Notes: generated by a model from the letters alone, not told the origin. Counted from the first letter of the stretch, positions 24,391-39,600 are shown. The stretch: DNA of 60,000 nt from Tubiluchus corallicola (GCA_030141605.1 JAQGDQ010000301.1:126001-186000), one strand, 5' to 3'. A program made the numbers and translations.

Positions 24391-27300
24391 GTTCTTTAGC
24401 ACTGTAATGAAACCATTACAACAATGTGGCAGATTATGTTCACGAGCTAGCCCAGCAGGTAGCCCAAGCAGTAGAAGCCTTGATTAAACCAAACCAATCC
24501 AGACACATCTAAATTCATCAACTGGAACAGCTGGGTTTTTATAAGTCAGACGTCATAAGGTAACTTAATTCATATTAATCAAAACTAGGTTTTGTCTGCT
24601 AGTTGACATCTTGCTGCAAAAAACTCTAATGAAGGTGATCAGACGCGAATGAAATTAATTTCCAGCAAATTTTACTCTAAAAAATTTACAGACCACACGT
24701 GTAGTTGTTTACCGTTTGCAGCGCTACCTAGTCCTTACTTTATTTACAACACCTGATCGATTTTTCGGTATTTTTAAAAACTATTTTTTATTGAAATTAT
24801 AGCCAATTCTCCTCTTGATTCAAGGCGGCTCTAGTATTATTTTTATCGGTATAGTTTGTATTATAATTTGCTTTTTTCCAGTTCCATTATACAGTAAAAA
24901 TGAACGGTAGTCAGTTACTGTAGTTTATAGTTGGCATTGATGCGCCAGCCTCATTGCTCATTTTGTCTGAAGCTAAAACACATTAATGAGAAGACAATTC
25001 TGCGATATGATTACACAGTGACAAAAGAAACGCTTCTGCACACTAGTTCTTATACCCCAAGACAAAAAACTTTGTTAGAATGGCAGCAAAGCTCATGAAA
25101 AGATATTGTCTAGAAGTGAAATCAGATGACCATGGTTTGATACATATTGTCATCTATTTTTTAATCACTCACCATTCAGTAACTTGTTTTTATTAACCAA
25201 ATCAATTGTACTACATCAATGCCTTAATTTAAGGAAGACTGTATGTTTCAGCGCCTTCACGAGCATGGCAAATTAAGAGTAAGACACTATTATTATGGTT
25301 GTAAAAATGCTCTTTTTTTCAGAAGTTTGTTGGAGAGACATCGTCCTAGTTTTAAATTTTTTGTTGATTAGGATACGAACAAATAGGTGAAAATATATAT
25401 ATAGTCTAATTTGTTTTTTATAGAAAGATATGCATATCGCTTACGTCTACGAGTTGTTCATTAAAATGTTTTGCTGTTTTTAAAATGTGTAATTTAGATC
25501 AATTCATGGCTTTGTAAGAAAAAGCGTGCAACTATTTAATTAAAAGAGTGACCACCCAAAATATAATTTATTGTAATTTACATGATTTGGCACATATACA
25601 TTATTACTTTTTATCACAACTCTAAGACTAAGCAGAACACAGAAGGACAACCAACCATACAATTAATCACTGGTTATCACATAGTTAACTCAATAGGCAC
25701 AATGCACTAATATTAGATTTCCACTTATATGACGTACAAATTAGCACATGTATAACTATTGAAAAAATGTTAAAAAAGAAAAAAATAACTCAACGAGTTA
25801 GACTGATCATATGACGTTTGCTTATAGGAATAGCGATCATATGACATTTGCTGATACGAAAAGCAAGTGTCAAATGGTCACCTGCACTGAGGTCATGATG
25901 AAATTTATAACTTTAGAATGAAGCCCGTATAAATGATTCAAGGTTAACCTAATCTAAAATTACAGCTTGAACGACTCTAGGTAGATTTGCAAAAGTTGTA
26001 GGAACCGGAATAAACTAGTTAGGTACTGAGAGGTACATCCGAGCTGAGAGGTACAGCACCTATTTTTTGTGCAATGCATTTCCGAAAAGCGGGTGCTAGT
26101 GCCCGTCTAACTAGCAAATGACGAAATGCATGTAACAGTGAAGAACTAGTGGTACGGACATGAAATCGTGTTTGTGTGGTAATACTTCTTTCACGTAACT
26201 TACTTTTGGAAAAATAGTATGTTTCAATATTTTAAAGAGTAGATTGTTTTGACCTATAGTTTAAGATTGGGTCCGGTGTTGTTTAAAGCATAGTGCTTCA
26301 CTAAAGCTTTGCTTAACTACAGATTAGCATAATGCTTAATAAGAAATTGTAAAACCTCTGAAAAGTAGTAGTACTTGCTATAGCTCTGCATGCTGAGTGC
26401 TTTGAGCCCAGGGAAACAATTGCTGACACAGGCTTCGTTAAAATAGTGAATTAAGAGAAAAATCTATTAGTTCTTTCAAGTAATTAAATGATCTCTGGAC
26501 AGGTATCATCGAAACCTTGCAAGAGTAAATTAAACCACATGTGAATGAAACAAATTCTGGATGAACGTTAGTTTAACAAAACATGCTTTGTGTTGCTCAG
26601 TTTGCATATATGTTACTGCTGTACACTTTTTTGTATTGAAAACACGGGAAGAGTTAATAAAATGTTAGTATCCACAATAATTGCCCGTACTCCTCCTCGT
26701 CTAGATATTTACAGTAAACATAGTTTTCTTATCATATCTCTAAGAATAAATATGCTATCGTGTGATATAAATGGTCATGATGTGATTCCTTTGCTCAAAT
26801 ACGTAAGTTTTAAAAACAGTGAGCTGAAGAACAGCAAAATGCTGCCCATGTACAGGAATAAATAATGTCACTCCAATAATTACGTAAATTATGTCATTAA
26901 TTCCTTAAGCTATTTTTGAGGTCACACATCATAATTTTCAAACATTTCTGCATTGTGCATTTTTTGTATTTGAAGCAAGTTTTTTATGCCAAATGTATTG
27001 TACGATAATTTTCGCATTTTTATTTGTACATTAAAATTCTATGAAGTTTGATCCTTGACTACTTTTCCTTTTATTCTCAACCTGTTCTGCAGAAAGTAGC
27101 CAGTTCAAAGATTACAGTGTTAATAATTTTTATTTAGACTTGCAGAATCGTGATGCTTATTACGAATTTGTCTGCTTTTGGTACCTGTTGACCTATGCTT
27201 TTAATTAAATTTTTAATTTAAAAAATTCCGTGTCAAGATTGTAAGTAAAGTTATTACCTAAAAACAGCAGATTTCTTTTAAAACACAAGTATGCGCCATC

Positions 27301-27621
27301 AGTCCACCTGTATATTTACTGGATGGATTGTCAGTTACAGGTTCATTTGCTTTTTTAGGCACGTTTTTCTTCATTGCACTCCTTGCTCACTGATTTTGAA
27401 TGACTTGCACCACACTGCATCACCTGGATGTCTGTGACTGCTCTGTGCATGTTCACTTGATGGCACAATGGAAAATGTGAGAGAACTAAAAGGCAGACAT
27501 TTTCTGGTGGTATAGCAATACAAGTAATAAGATGTGTGTGAGCCTGAGAAACAACTCAGACTTTTGGATTTTCTTTTCCTGTGGTGAGTTGTTCACAAAA
27601 ATTACAGACTGAAACTTCACC
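24391..27621. promoter_or_regulatory. Shared upstream region of divergent GOLIM4-like and GPCPD1-like genes
   Basis: The two start codons face away from each other across 3.2 kb. The region should hold both promoters and 5' UTRs, but I cannot identify a TATA box or initiator with confidence. It contains R1 copy B and a short imperfect 30-bp duplication at about 25806-25866 (GATCATATGAC repeated). An open frame at 26590-26865 shows no family features. Confidence 0.4.
26031..26291 (+). repeat. Dispersed repeat family R1, copy B
   Basis: Starts at GGTACATCCGAGCTGAGAGG and ends near GGGTCCGGTGTTGTTTAAAG. It is closest to copy A and slightly shortened at the left end. It lies between the two divergent genes. 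Confidence 0.85.
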
Positions 27622-30600
27622 ATGGGCGAGGTCAATAGTCCTAGCCATGTAACTGTGACATTTACAGTGTGTGCTCCTGAAACTAAAGATGGTGAGGCTG
27701 TATACATGGCGGGTAGTTGTACACAGCTGGGAGCTTGGTATCCAAATTCAGCACAAAAATTGAGTTGTGTGCAGGGAAGGTATATATGTACAATCATTCA
27801 GTCGTTACTTTAAATATTGGCGATTATTTATTAAAATCATTTATTAAATTTATTTGTTATTATGCTATATACATTGCTGTTTTGTGCTGTTTGTAAGCAT
27901 TTAGTTCTACATATTGGCCTATATAGTATTATGAGTTAAAAATATTTGCCATTTTTGTCAGTTATGTGTTTTGTGTTATAGCTGCACATCGTAGAATACA
28001 GAAATTAGAACTTGGATATCTTTGGATATATTATACGGAAAATATTTTATTTAACTGTTTGATGCGCTTTACTGTAACACTAAAATTTATCTTACAACTT
28101 TGCTTGAAACAAATCATCGTAGAACTACTCACTTGTCTAAGTAATTTGATCCGTCAGAGAAATTCTGAAGAAACAACATGCATGAAACTGTGAATAATGG
28201 CATCAGCATAATTACTTAAAGCACAAGAAAACCCTCAACTTACATAAAGCTAAAAAAATTGCTTTGAAATTTTATACCACTTACATATTACCTTTTTGCA
28301 TGCGCGATTTAAGTTGGCCGTAACGTTGTATAAAACGCGTTGTATAAACTCCCGCGATGACCGTTAGGCGCAGTCATTTTGATGGTAGGTTGTTTGAAAC
28401 AAGTTTAGATAACACTGAGTGAAGTTTGAAAAAGTGATCAGAGCATTCGTAGCATACATGTCGCTAACTAAATAAAATTTTAAATTACTGTATCTTGTCA
28501 ATAAGATTAAAAATACGTTTTTGGTTAGTGAGTGGCACACCGTAGAGGGTGAGTCAGCAACATTTTGCCAATTGACACAAACATTTTAAATTATTATTGC
28601 TAGTTACATAAGTCTTTCCAGCAAGTAAGCGAAATGCTAAGTAATATAGATTTACACGGAAAGTTTTTGGGACATAATTTGACATTGCCTTTTTTCCCCT
28701 GATTTATGTTTGCGTGAGTGACATCCTGTAATGGCACTGTCGAAACAGTATTGCAGGAGATTTAAAATGAAAACAAACAAAAATTTCTTTTAACGCGAGT
28801 ACGGTACATGCATAAAAATTTTTTGTGAAGTAATACAATTTTAAGGTGGTTTTTCTGAAACCTACTTCATGTACCCCTTTTCTTGTCCTTTAAACATTTT
28901 TGTCTAAATTCAGGTGATCTGTATTAATATAGTTATGCACATTTGCAATATTTGAGCTGCAGATGATTGAAATTTTGTGGATTGTTGATGGCGAAAATAT
29001 TTGGAGTTCCGTTGTTTTCATATATTTTTTGTTCTTATTGATCATACAGTTTTTTCATATTGCACTGCACATGAGCAATACTGTAGACAATACTTTTCGC
29101 CCTTTTTTACATTAATAAGCTTTTGATATTTTGAGCTTAGTGTCTTTCATGCAAATGATAATAAGTTACCAGTAAGCTAAAAAAATTGCAGTTTTTTAAA
29201 TGTACTGGTCAATGCATATTAAATGCATTATTTTGCTTTTTGAAGAGGCTGTTTTAAGCTTTTTCTGTTTTTCAGGAAGTAACATTTTAGCTTTTTGTTC
29301 TAGCAACACGTGGTCGATCACACTGAACTTTGCTGAAGAAGAGCAGGTGGAATATCGTTACTTCATCGCTACTGTTGTACCTGTGTTTGAATCGACGGAG
29401 GACGTTGAGCTAATCGTGTTAAAATGGGAAAATTTTATTTTTCCACGATCATTTACTCTATCTTGTATGCATTCTTTTCTTTGCCTTTATTCATTGTCTA
29501 TCATTTAAGTCCGTAAGTTCATTTTATTGTTAATGTTCATCGCAGCGTTTTGCAACTTAAATTGCTGGTTCTGAATGGGATTTGGTAGCCTAAGAAGAAT
29601 CTGAATTTCTTAAACATTTTTTTTCGATAAACTAAGTATCTTAATAGTATAAAAATTACTGAAAATTAGTATAAATATAGTTTCCTACAACTCCATATAT
29701 TCAAAGTATAGGAAAATGCATTATATTTTATGGTGAGCACTTAAATGTAAACATGTATATCTTGATCCAGCTTTTAACATAATCTCTCTTTGTGGTAGTA
29801 CTCCGTGGAAGTGATATCATAATAGGATAGATTGACATAAATTTGTCAACGTAAATGTAATATTTTTTTGTAATCAAATCGAATTAGACGTCAACGATTG
29901 TGGTAATTATTGATGTTGCAGCAAGCGTCACAGCAGCTAATGATATTTTTGGCCAGTATCAGCACAAATGTCAGATCGGTAGTGGCTGGCTCACGTGCCA
30001 GACAGAGCTGCGGATCTTGCTCCATTCTAACCCCATCAAGATGTGGAAACAACGACATCAACATCTACAGTTCTGTATCAAAATGGCAACAATAGATCTC
30101 CGTCATAAAGAAGTAAGGACTAAGAAAAAATGTGTGCTTCTGTTTCCTATTCTGGTCATACTGTCCACGGTATCATGATGTTTCATGCAAACATTGTTTC
30201 AAGTTGCGGTTCTTGTATAGGCAATGTGGAACTGCAGCGCCACTATTTCCCCTCGATATTATCGATAGCATTCAAAATAATGAGTTTTTTCTTTCATTTT
30301 TTCTTTATACTTGCGCTTTATATTATCCTTAAGCTTAATGTCAGTTACCATCCCCTAGCTCATGAAAAAATTACAAAAATCCTTGTATGGAATTGTGCAC
30401 TTCATAGTTCCAGCAGCACGGTGTTTGTCTCTTGTATGCATGTGGCTGCGCACTAGAGATCAGAAGCTGCACATTAGGTAGAGAGAGCACTGTCGCTCAC
30501 GCAGTGTTGACCCTGTTGTTACACAATTTTAAAACAATAGCTAAACATTTTCTAAAGCAGCACCCCACTAATTTTAACTACGATCTGCCCCTGGTTATTT

Positions 30601-33600
30601 CATCATTCAAGTCCATTCTGTACACATACTGTACTTAGTTAAGTTGTCTGTGAAATTTGGGTATACCTGGTGCTTAATTACAACGTACAAGATTGTTTTC
30701 CACTTCCGTTCTGAGTTGGCCGATTTTGATGTGGCTGCTGGTCAGTTTAGCTGCAGTTACCTAGCTTGGTGACCAAACCGGACTGTGTGTCAAGATCACT
30801 AATTGTTTTTAATTCTGAAAACTAAACCTGTGATAAATTGATGATTGTTGAGTCTTTTTGCCATTAACTTCTATAAACCAGACCGTGAAAAATCACTTTT
30901 CTGGCCATTCTGCCGTCATTTTCAAAGTTTAAAAGGGCTAATCACAGGCCAAGTTTCATGAAGCTATAATTACAGTCATACGTTATTATAATGCCCTCCT
31001 TAATAATGCTAGCCTCTCTTCACATATTTTTGGCAAAGCAAAATGTCTATAATTGCACCCATTATAATGCCGACTCGCTTAACGCCAACATTTTTTGCAG
31101 TCCCAAAGTAGGCGGTATAAGGATATTCGACTATAGTGTATATTTTATATATAATACACACAAACACACTTGAAGAGAAGGAAAAATTTACAAATACACA
31201 TTTAACTAAGGTAATGTAATTAAGAAGCTTTTGACAGAAGCGTTAGTCCACGGTGTTAAAATTTGTCCCAGCAGGAACATCTTATAATGTGTGAGTCGCT
31301 ATACAGCTGTTAGTGCTAATGTTGTTTGTTAAATGAGTGCCGGTAAATAAATCTTGTCTTTGCCTTTGTTTCTTGAAGGTTCATCAGAATGAGCAGTTGT
31401 TAAGTTGTACAGAAAGTCATTTAATATTTATAAAAATGAAATGGTGAAGCAACTTAGGCAGACTACTTAGCATGTGCTGATTATATTTTAAACGCGAATA
31501 ATTGATCAGATTTGATAAATTTGATCGTGATTAAATTGATGAATTTTTTCCACATTATTTTTTGTAGCTATTTCAAGGATATTCTTGTTAACTGCTACAC
31601 TCTATGTTGCTTAATGTTCCTTAAATTGTACATTCTAATTATTTATAATAATAATTAGTAATTAATAATAATATAATCACACAGAGAAAAACAGAAACTG
31701 TCTTTCACACAACGCTTGATTTGTTGAAAGAAAAGCAAGCGTTTCCCCTTCCGTGTGCGCTAGGTGTTTCGCGAAACACTAAGCCACTGCAAAGTGACAC
31801 TCAACCTTTTGATCGACAACAACTCACGTTTGACTGAAGAAAGCAACGACTGTACTGTGGTTGTTATAGAATTCTGTCATGCATGCGTTCTTTGCTTCTT
31901 CTATGTCCATTCCGTGCTTGAAGCGATCAGAATAGGTTGGAATAAAATTGTTTGGCTGCCCTCTGAGTGCACTTATCTTTATCATGCTGATAAAAGTAAT
32001 AGTTACAAATCACGCTATATTCATCGAACACTTTACTAAAGCGCTATGTAAAAAATTGGGATTATTTTGAATATTTGTCATATTTAGTGTCATATTTGGT
32101 ACCACACTATAATTATTTTCTGGTCTAAATGAGCACACTACTGGTTTGTTAATAATCAGTTACATAAATTACAGGTTATTGTATCATGTGGGTTTTCTCA
32201 AGATTTTGTTTAAAAAAATGGCTGTCTTATTTTTAGAGCACTACTAGTATGGAACCAGAGGATCATGATGATACATGTACTAGTCAATCTTTTACTGACG
32301 ACGATGTTGAAATATCGGTATGCAAAAATTTGTATATTATTGCTGTGTAGAAGTGGCTTATTCTAGTGTTGATAAATGTCTGTTGAGGTATTGAACTAGT
32401 TACGATTTAGCATGGTGAAAAGCTTTAAGTTTTAGCATTATTAAAATGCTTCTTAAAATGCTTGGTAATACTTATTAAAGAGGAAAAAGCCTTTCTATCA
32501 TTCTTATAGTACTGTTATTTGTTTGAACTAATTTACTCATTCCTATTGTTTGTAGAAGTTTAAGAGACGGCCATTGTGAGTTTTAAATTGTTTAGAAAAC
32601 ATTTAGAAACGTTCAAGGCAGCCGACATGAACTTTCTCTACCTGTTAAATAACTGATAATCTATGTCTACTGTTTACATATAGTTGACTTTTTATGCTGC
32701 ATACTTGTAAACAATTTTTGTTTGTATTGCTTTGTTTAAGGTAAAAATTAGCTGTCATATCTGCCATCGTAATCTTTGTGAATAGAAAATTGGGTTTTAT
32801 CAAAATTATACAACAATTTCTGTTTTTCTAGTGATTTGTAAGGTAAATTAGAAAGGAAATTAAATAAGGAAAACATGTAAAGAAGTTTTCAAAAAATGCA
32901 TAACTTCTACCTTACAGCAGTAGCCGCCAGTTGCTTAAGTGCTTAATGTTGTGCAGATTTAACTTTAATAGAGAAAAGGTGGTGCCGTCTTTCAATAATA
33001 GTGTTGAGAGAGAGATTTATTCTACGAGGGAGCAATTTTGCAACAAGACAAAGTTTTTTTTACAAAAGGAGACATACAGCTTTTTGATTTTTCATCAGCA
33101 GTTTTTGATTGCATACGTACAAAATTCTGGAGAAGTGTAGGCATCGCTTTTTTTTGTTGAGCCAATTATACAAATTGTGTTTTTCATTGACATGTCCAGT
33201 CATTCTATTTGTTTTATCAGATTTTATCCAGTCCGGAAAAGTACAAGTTTCATAAGCAGGAGCAGCATGGACATTTAGTACAGCGTGACGACATAATTGT
33301 TTTTCGGACACAAACAGTGGACAACAACTTCTTGGTAAGTAGTCTTTTTTGTTTTCCTTAAAATAAAACTTAAGTGAACAAAGTTACATGTATTACAGAA
33401 TTTGCTTATTAAACTCAAGTCAGACAATTGTCGATGTTGATGGTTTTGATAGCTAGATCCTAAAATTATTTGTAATTACCATATGATGTATTATCAAAAT
33501 TTATATACTCAACTTGAAACCTTGAGCATATCCATTTATATAGTATGTCTGTACTTAACTTTTATAAGTATCTCGTTTTGACATTTGGTTAAGTTAGATT

Positions 33601-36600
33601 GTGTGCTTGTTATGCATTTATGTCAGTTATTATTGTTGGATCTACAATCCCGTAGTCAATAAAATTAACTGTCGACTTTCTTGGCTCCATTAGTCCTTTC
33701 CGAAACTAGTAGCAAAAATAATGTGCAGAGACAACAGGCTCAGGAAGAAATGGAATGGGGTTGTTAAGGGATAAACTCTTGGCAAACTTGGCATTGGTCA
33801 ATTGGCCAGTATTTTAAGAGACTATTGAGTTTACTGGGAGTACTGCTTGATGGGCTAGTTGGCTGACTGAGCGTGTGGCTTGAGTGGTCAATGCAGCTGA
33901 AGAGTGCAAAACACTGAAATAATATTTTCTTATTTAGGCATTGAAAGTAGATTTTTACATTCACAATTCAACTGTATCTGATAATGATCCACAATGCAAA
34001 GGTTTCGCTTACATTCTTCCCATGAATCTCAGACATTTGCAGGGTGAAAAATTTGTTCCCATCACTGGAATGCGCCATGCACCTATTGGTCAACTGAAAT
34101 GTGAGTTTTTATCGATTATTTGCAGCTTTCTGTTAATAAAGAAAAGTTAGTAAAGAATCGAGTTTAAACGAAGCATATCGTATAATCGATAATACTATTT
34201 TCGAAGGTTAGCTTTCAGAAGGTGAAATTTGGAAATTTTTCAAAAGAAATAAGAAAGGAAGTGCAACAAGTGATAAATGTCATGAGATGCCGAACTGCTG
34301 TCCATGAACATAATATGATTATTTCCCTTTCTCTAGATTGATATTAATATTAATTGTTTTGACCGATCGAATTGATATATTGAAAATTTCAACCTTTTTT
34401 AAGCGGAATAAATTAGCTTGTTTAATGTTGATCAGAGGGGTACAGATATCCGAAATAAGTATGAATGAAACTTCCTAGAGCAAGTGTTGAACCTAACTGA
34501 CATTCACTAGCCAGATTTGGCATTGCTTAACTTTAGTCAAGACATGCACAGTACACTGTTTGGCTACTATTTACCTAGGCGCCACTTTTCAAACAACCCT
34601 TAACTGTATTTACTGCAGAAGAAATCTAAATTAGCTATAAACTTACCATATTGCGTTATAATTGCTTGTGAAGAATAGTTTCTATTGTGATTACTAGATA
34701 TGCCTCTCTTTCTCTTGTCCAGAATGTATTTTAAAATAAGCTTGTAAGGAAGTAAAGTGGTAAGTAAATCGCTGACTGATATGTTATGTTTATGGATTTT
34801 TGTGTCATTAGTTTATTCTACTTCACTTTAGTTGACTTCTTGGTTATTAAGCCGCTGGATGGTTATGTTTGTGACATGAGTTACACTTACAATCAGCACT
34901 GGAAACATCGTAGACCACTCGATGTTGGTCACCGAGGGATGGGAAGTTACTACAACAAGAAACGGTAGTTAACAAAGGTTTCCTTAGCTTGTTGATTTAC
35001 TTCTTTCCACGACTGTTATCTGTTGAGCTTTTCGAATGGATGCTGGTGATCTTGTAATTGTTTTAGTAACTTAAACAATTTGTGGCAAATGCTGAGTTAT
35101 AGATTAACGTTTTTTTACCTGGTTAATAAAATAGGTCTATGTTGCTCTACTGAATTGTTATACCTTACTTAAAACAAAAATTTACTAATCAAAACAGAGC
35201 AACTTAATTAAATTAAGCAAATACTGCTATTTATTCTAAATTTTGGCAATTTGCCAGCAAGATTCTTGTTTATTACCGTTTATTCATCTTTCACTTGGAA
35301 ATGTTAATTTTAGCAAAAGTAAGATTGCCATTGTGGAAACTGAAAGAAGTTTCAATAAAGCTCAGATTGGCTGTTTGGTCCAATTTTTCTTCTGTTCATC
35401 TTATATGAGATTAAGTGTGGAGCAGGCACCACTTTTAGGGGTTTAATTTTTACCAATTTGTATATATGTTATACACTCTTTCTCAACTGAATTAATAGCG
35501 GGGCAGTATTATCAGCGGAACTGTATAGTTACCAATGAGACTGTATACATAGTTGTTAACTAGTGGTATCATATCAGAAATCAAATTATATACCGTATAT
35601 ACTCGCATATAAGCCGAATTTAGAACTATAAAATACAATACTGAAATCAGGGGGTCGGCTTATATGCGCATGAAACAAAATGAACACAAGGACAGACACT
35701 AATGCCAATTTTCGGTTTTAAATAATGTCAATTTCTTTCAAATTTGTGAATGTAAAATGGTAAGTCTTGAGACTAGCCGTCCACCTACTTTTTATTTAGC
35801 AATACACCACTGTGTGTCACCAGTTGAGAGCCGTAACCAAGCCGACGTCATCAGCCAATTGGTAGGCAGCGCGTAGGGAGACGAGGGTCACGTGGCTTAT
35901 AGAGGAACAGCAAACCAATGAGGCAAACGTGAGCACGCGGCCATAGAATTTAAAAGTGTGCTGAATTTTGATAATTTTAGTTGTAAAATTATTTGTGCAA
36001 TACACCATGCCTGGAGAAAAAAGAAAACATATGTCCTATACTGCTGACTTCAAGCTAAAAGTTGATGGTCGGCTTATATACGGGTTTTTGCAAAAACTGG
36101 CCATTTTAAAGCACTTTTAGGGGGTCGGCTTATATGCGATGTAGGCTTATATGCGAGTATATACGGTACATAGTTTTACGCTGCTTTTCAGAATGGCACT
36201 TTCCCGAGAAAACACAATAGCTTCACTGAAATCTGCTGGTCGACATGGAGCTGACTTTGTTGAATTTGATGTGCATTTGTCCTTTGACAAAATTCCAGTT
36301 TTGTATCATGATTTCACTGTGTTTATCGTAATGCAAAAGGTAGGTGTTTACTAACTGTTTAATAATGAGTAGCACGAAATTTTTTTATGACTTTGTCTGA
36401 TGTCTGTTTTCAGATAAGATGGCTTATTTTCCAAAAAAAGCCAGCTAGAAAATGTTGTTTACCATTTCGTGTGGCATCGTGTGTTTTGACCAAAATACGA
36501 AAAGCTTGCGACTTATTCGTTCACTGACAGTCAATTTTTTGTCTCTTTTTCAGAAGTCGGACAGAAATAATAGAGAACTTTTGGAGGAACTTTATGAAAT

Positions 36601-39600
36601 ACCTGTTAAAGATCTTAGCTGTCGACGGTTGCAGATGCTGAAAGTATAGTGTGCAGTTTCTTATGCTTTGTATATTTGTCAGTCTATTGGCATAAATGTC
36701 CCAACTGGTATTTTATTTTATGCAGTTTGGTATATTGGAGGTTGGAATCCAGGACTCAGAATAGGGCAGCCAACTCGTCCATCACACAGTTACTGCTAAT
36801 AACTCAGTAGGTTCTTAAACTACTGGCCAATTGACCAATGCCAAGTTTTCCAACAGTTTATCCCTTAAAAACCAAATTCGATTTGTTCTTCAGCTTATTG
36901 CCTCTACTACTAATGTTGGGCTTTTGTTAATACTAGAATTAGTTATATGGCATGGATAAGTTAACATTAGACAATTAACATTAGACAATGCAACGCATGA
37001 GCTATGTTGAACTTGTGCAGTTTGTCACAAACTAACACATCTGAACTCAGAGATATAGCGCCTGTTTTTTGTACAACACTTTCTGAAATACAGACACTAG
37101 TGTCTGTCTAACTAGCAAATGGCGAAATGCATGTAACAGCAAAGAACTAGTGATGCGATTGCGAAATTGTGTGGTAATGATTGCTTCACGTAAAGCATTC
37201 TTTAAAGAATAGCGTGTTTCCTTTCAATATTTTAAAGGATAGGTTGTTTTGACCTACAGTTTAACATTGGCTCTGGTTTTGCTCTAAGGTGTGTGACTTA
37301 GGCAATGTTGATTATGTGTAATGTATTCAACATTCATTTTTGATTTTCTTTTGAATTATGTGACAAGTTAAGAAAATGATTCAATGTACATAGTTCACGT
37401 CAATCATTTGTAGGTACTTATTTATTCATTGTTGTCCAATGTCCACTCAGAGTGGTGAAATGATAAAAAACGCCATGCAATCTCTGTGTTTTATAGCTTA
37501 GGCATGCTAAAGATCAACAAGATCTTGACATATCTGATGAGGATCTTTTCCCAGTTGCAACGCGTTCCTTGACTATGGATGATCATCAACCATTTCCCAA
37601 GCTTGTAGATGCTTTGAATGGAGTGGAATCCCATATTGGCTTCAACATTGAAGTTAAATACCCCATGCAGTATGAGGTAGCAGAATTTTTTTTTGCATTT
37701 CTGAAAATTTGAGAAATCTACATAATTAACAAATTAAGAATTGGGAGATCACTTTTTGAGTAGTCGGTTTATTCTTAGTAATCAAATTCAGTGTTGCGGG
37801 GTTAGTAATTTTCCTTAGTTATTTATGGCTTTTATATGAAGTTGACTTGCCATGATCATTGTTAATGAGGTGCTACATATTTTTGGACAGTAGCAAATAA
37901 TGGGGCTTGCACAGGGATACGTTTTCTGGTAAAAGCCATAAAAAGTTTTGCGACTATTGTACTTTGTTAATTTTATTTCGCAAGGTATTTGACTGTTCAT
38001 GACTCAAACATAAGGACTCTCAATATTTTTTGTTTTTTCAAATTTCAATTCCTATATAAAGCCTCATTCCAAGAGATTTCAGTTTGGAACTTTCAACTTT
38101 GCATTCCTGCCTGTCATTGCTAAGAAAAAGTTAAAATTTTCTGTTTACTGATACTCAGCTTGTCATTTTTAACCTGCATTGTGATGTACATTTCCATTGT
38201 TGACAGATAACTGACTTTTCTTTTTGGCTAGGGTGGCAGAAAGGTGGATCTTGGCGAACCTTATTTTGAGAAAAATGAGTTTATAGACGCAATTTTACGG
38301 GTAGTTCTGCAGAATGCAAACAATCGAAGAATAGTTTTTTCCACATTTGATGCTGACTCAGCTGCCATGTGAGTAGTTTTTTGGCTATGTTCTCCCTCAG
38401 CTAATCTAAAAGCCAAGGGTATTGTAGCAAATGGTACCACCCTGAGACAGTTTTTCAGGTAATTGCCTGTCTGTTTACTGTACAGGAAATGGTGCTGCTT
38501 AACTTCAGTTCCTAAGCACATACCTTGATCATTCAGCTGTTCCTCGTCCAATTTTTGGCAGTTAAAAGCGTTTTTCAAAGTGAGCTAGTTTCAGCAAATC
38601 ATGTAGCATCTTGTTTTGGTTCAGAACATGTAATGCTTCAGTGCATGTGTCTGAGTTGTTAATATGACACAAGATCAGTGTCAGAAATAAATGGCATTTA
38701 ATTTAAAAGGATTTCACTGCATTGATGTTAACTGCACAGTTAAACTATGCTGGTTTGCATTTTGCAACAACATGGTGACTTGTGAGTTATAGTTTTGTAA
38801 CAGTTTTGACTATTCCCATCTTAAGTTACGTATGCACATTAGTGTAAGCCTGCTGCTGAGACTTGCTGTGTTGTCATTATGATTGTTTAGTTTCTTTTTC
38901 ACCAATCTACATCGTCATTGTGACACAGAAATCTGTTTACATAGTGCACTGGGAGGTGAGTAGTGCTTGCTGGCACCCGGTACCACGTGCCTTATTTCTG
39001 ACTATGTGGTTTTATCACAAACAAGAAAGGCGATGGTTCATCTGTTTTTTCTCATTATGCGCTGTCCTACCATGTTTTTCATAATAACTAAAATGAAAAA
39101 AATGGAGCCCTAGTTGAGTTACATCACATTTTAACAGCTGCTGAGGTGTCTGTTACACAGAACATTGTATCAGTATTATTAATATAGACATTTTAAATGG
39201 GATCTGAATGATGTTATTAGTGATTGAGTTGAACCATATTTGGGGACTCCTTGTGAATGTCTGCCAAAAATTAATGTCTGCACATACTTTGCCACTTTCT
39301 AAAATACGTAATTATATTCAAACACTGTCACCTTGTTTGACTGAGTGCAAGGCTTTTGAACTAAAACATCTTACTGCAGTCACGTAAATTCTCATTGTTT
39401 GTTTATATAGGTTGCAAATGAAGCAGAACAAGTACCCAGTGATGCTACTGGTTCATGGGGAGAAAACGGCCGAAGTGCCATACACAGACGTACGAGCTAA
39501 GTCACCAGAAGTTTGTGTTCGTGTGGCTCAGGCTGAAAAACTTCTGGTAGGTACACGTATATGTAATGAATTTGTTTCTCCTAGTTATAATCAAATACTT

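Noticed and set aside
24391-24402. Upstream start adding four residues (reading LKN before MPGICSKK)
   Set aside because: The first codon is GTG, not ATG. ATG 24390 gives an N-terminus like that of vertebrate GOLIM4.
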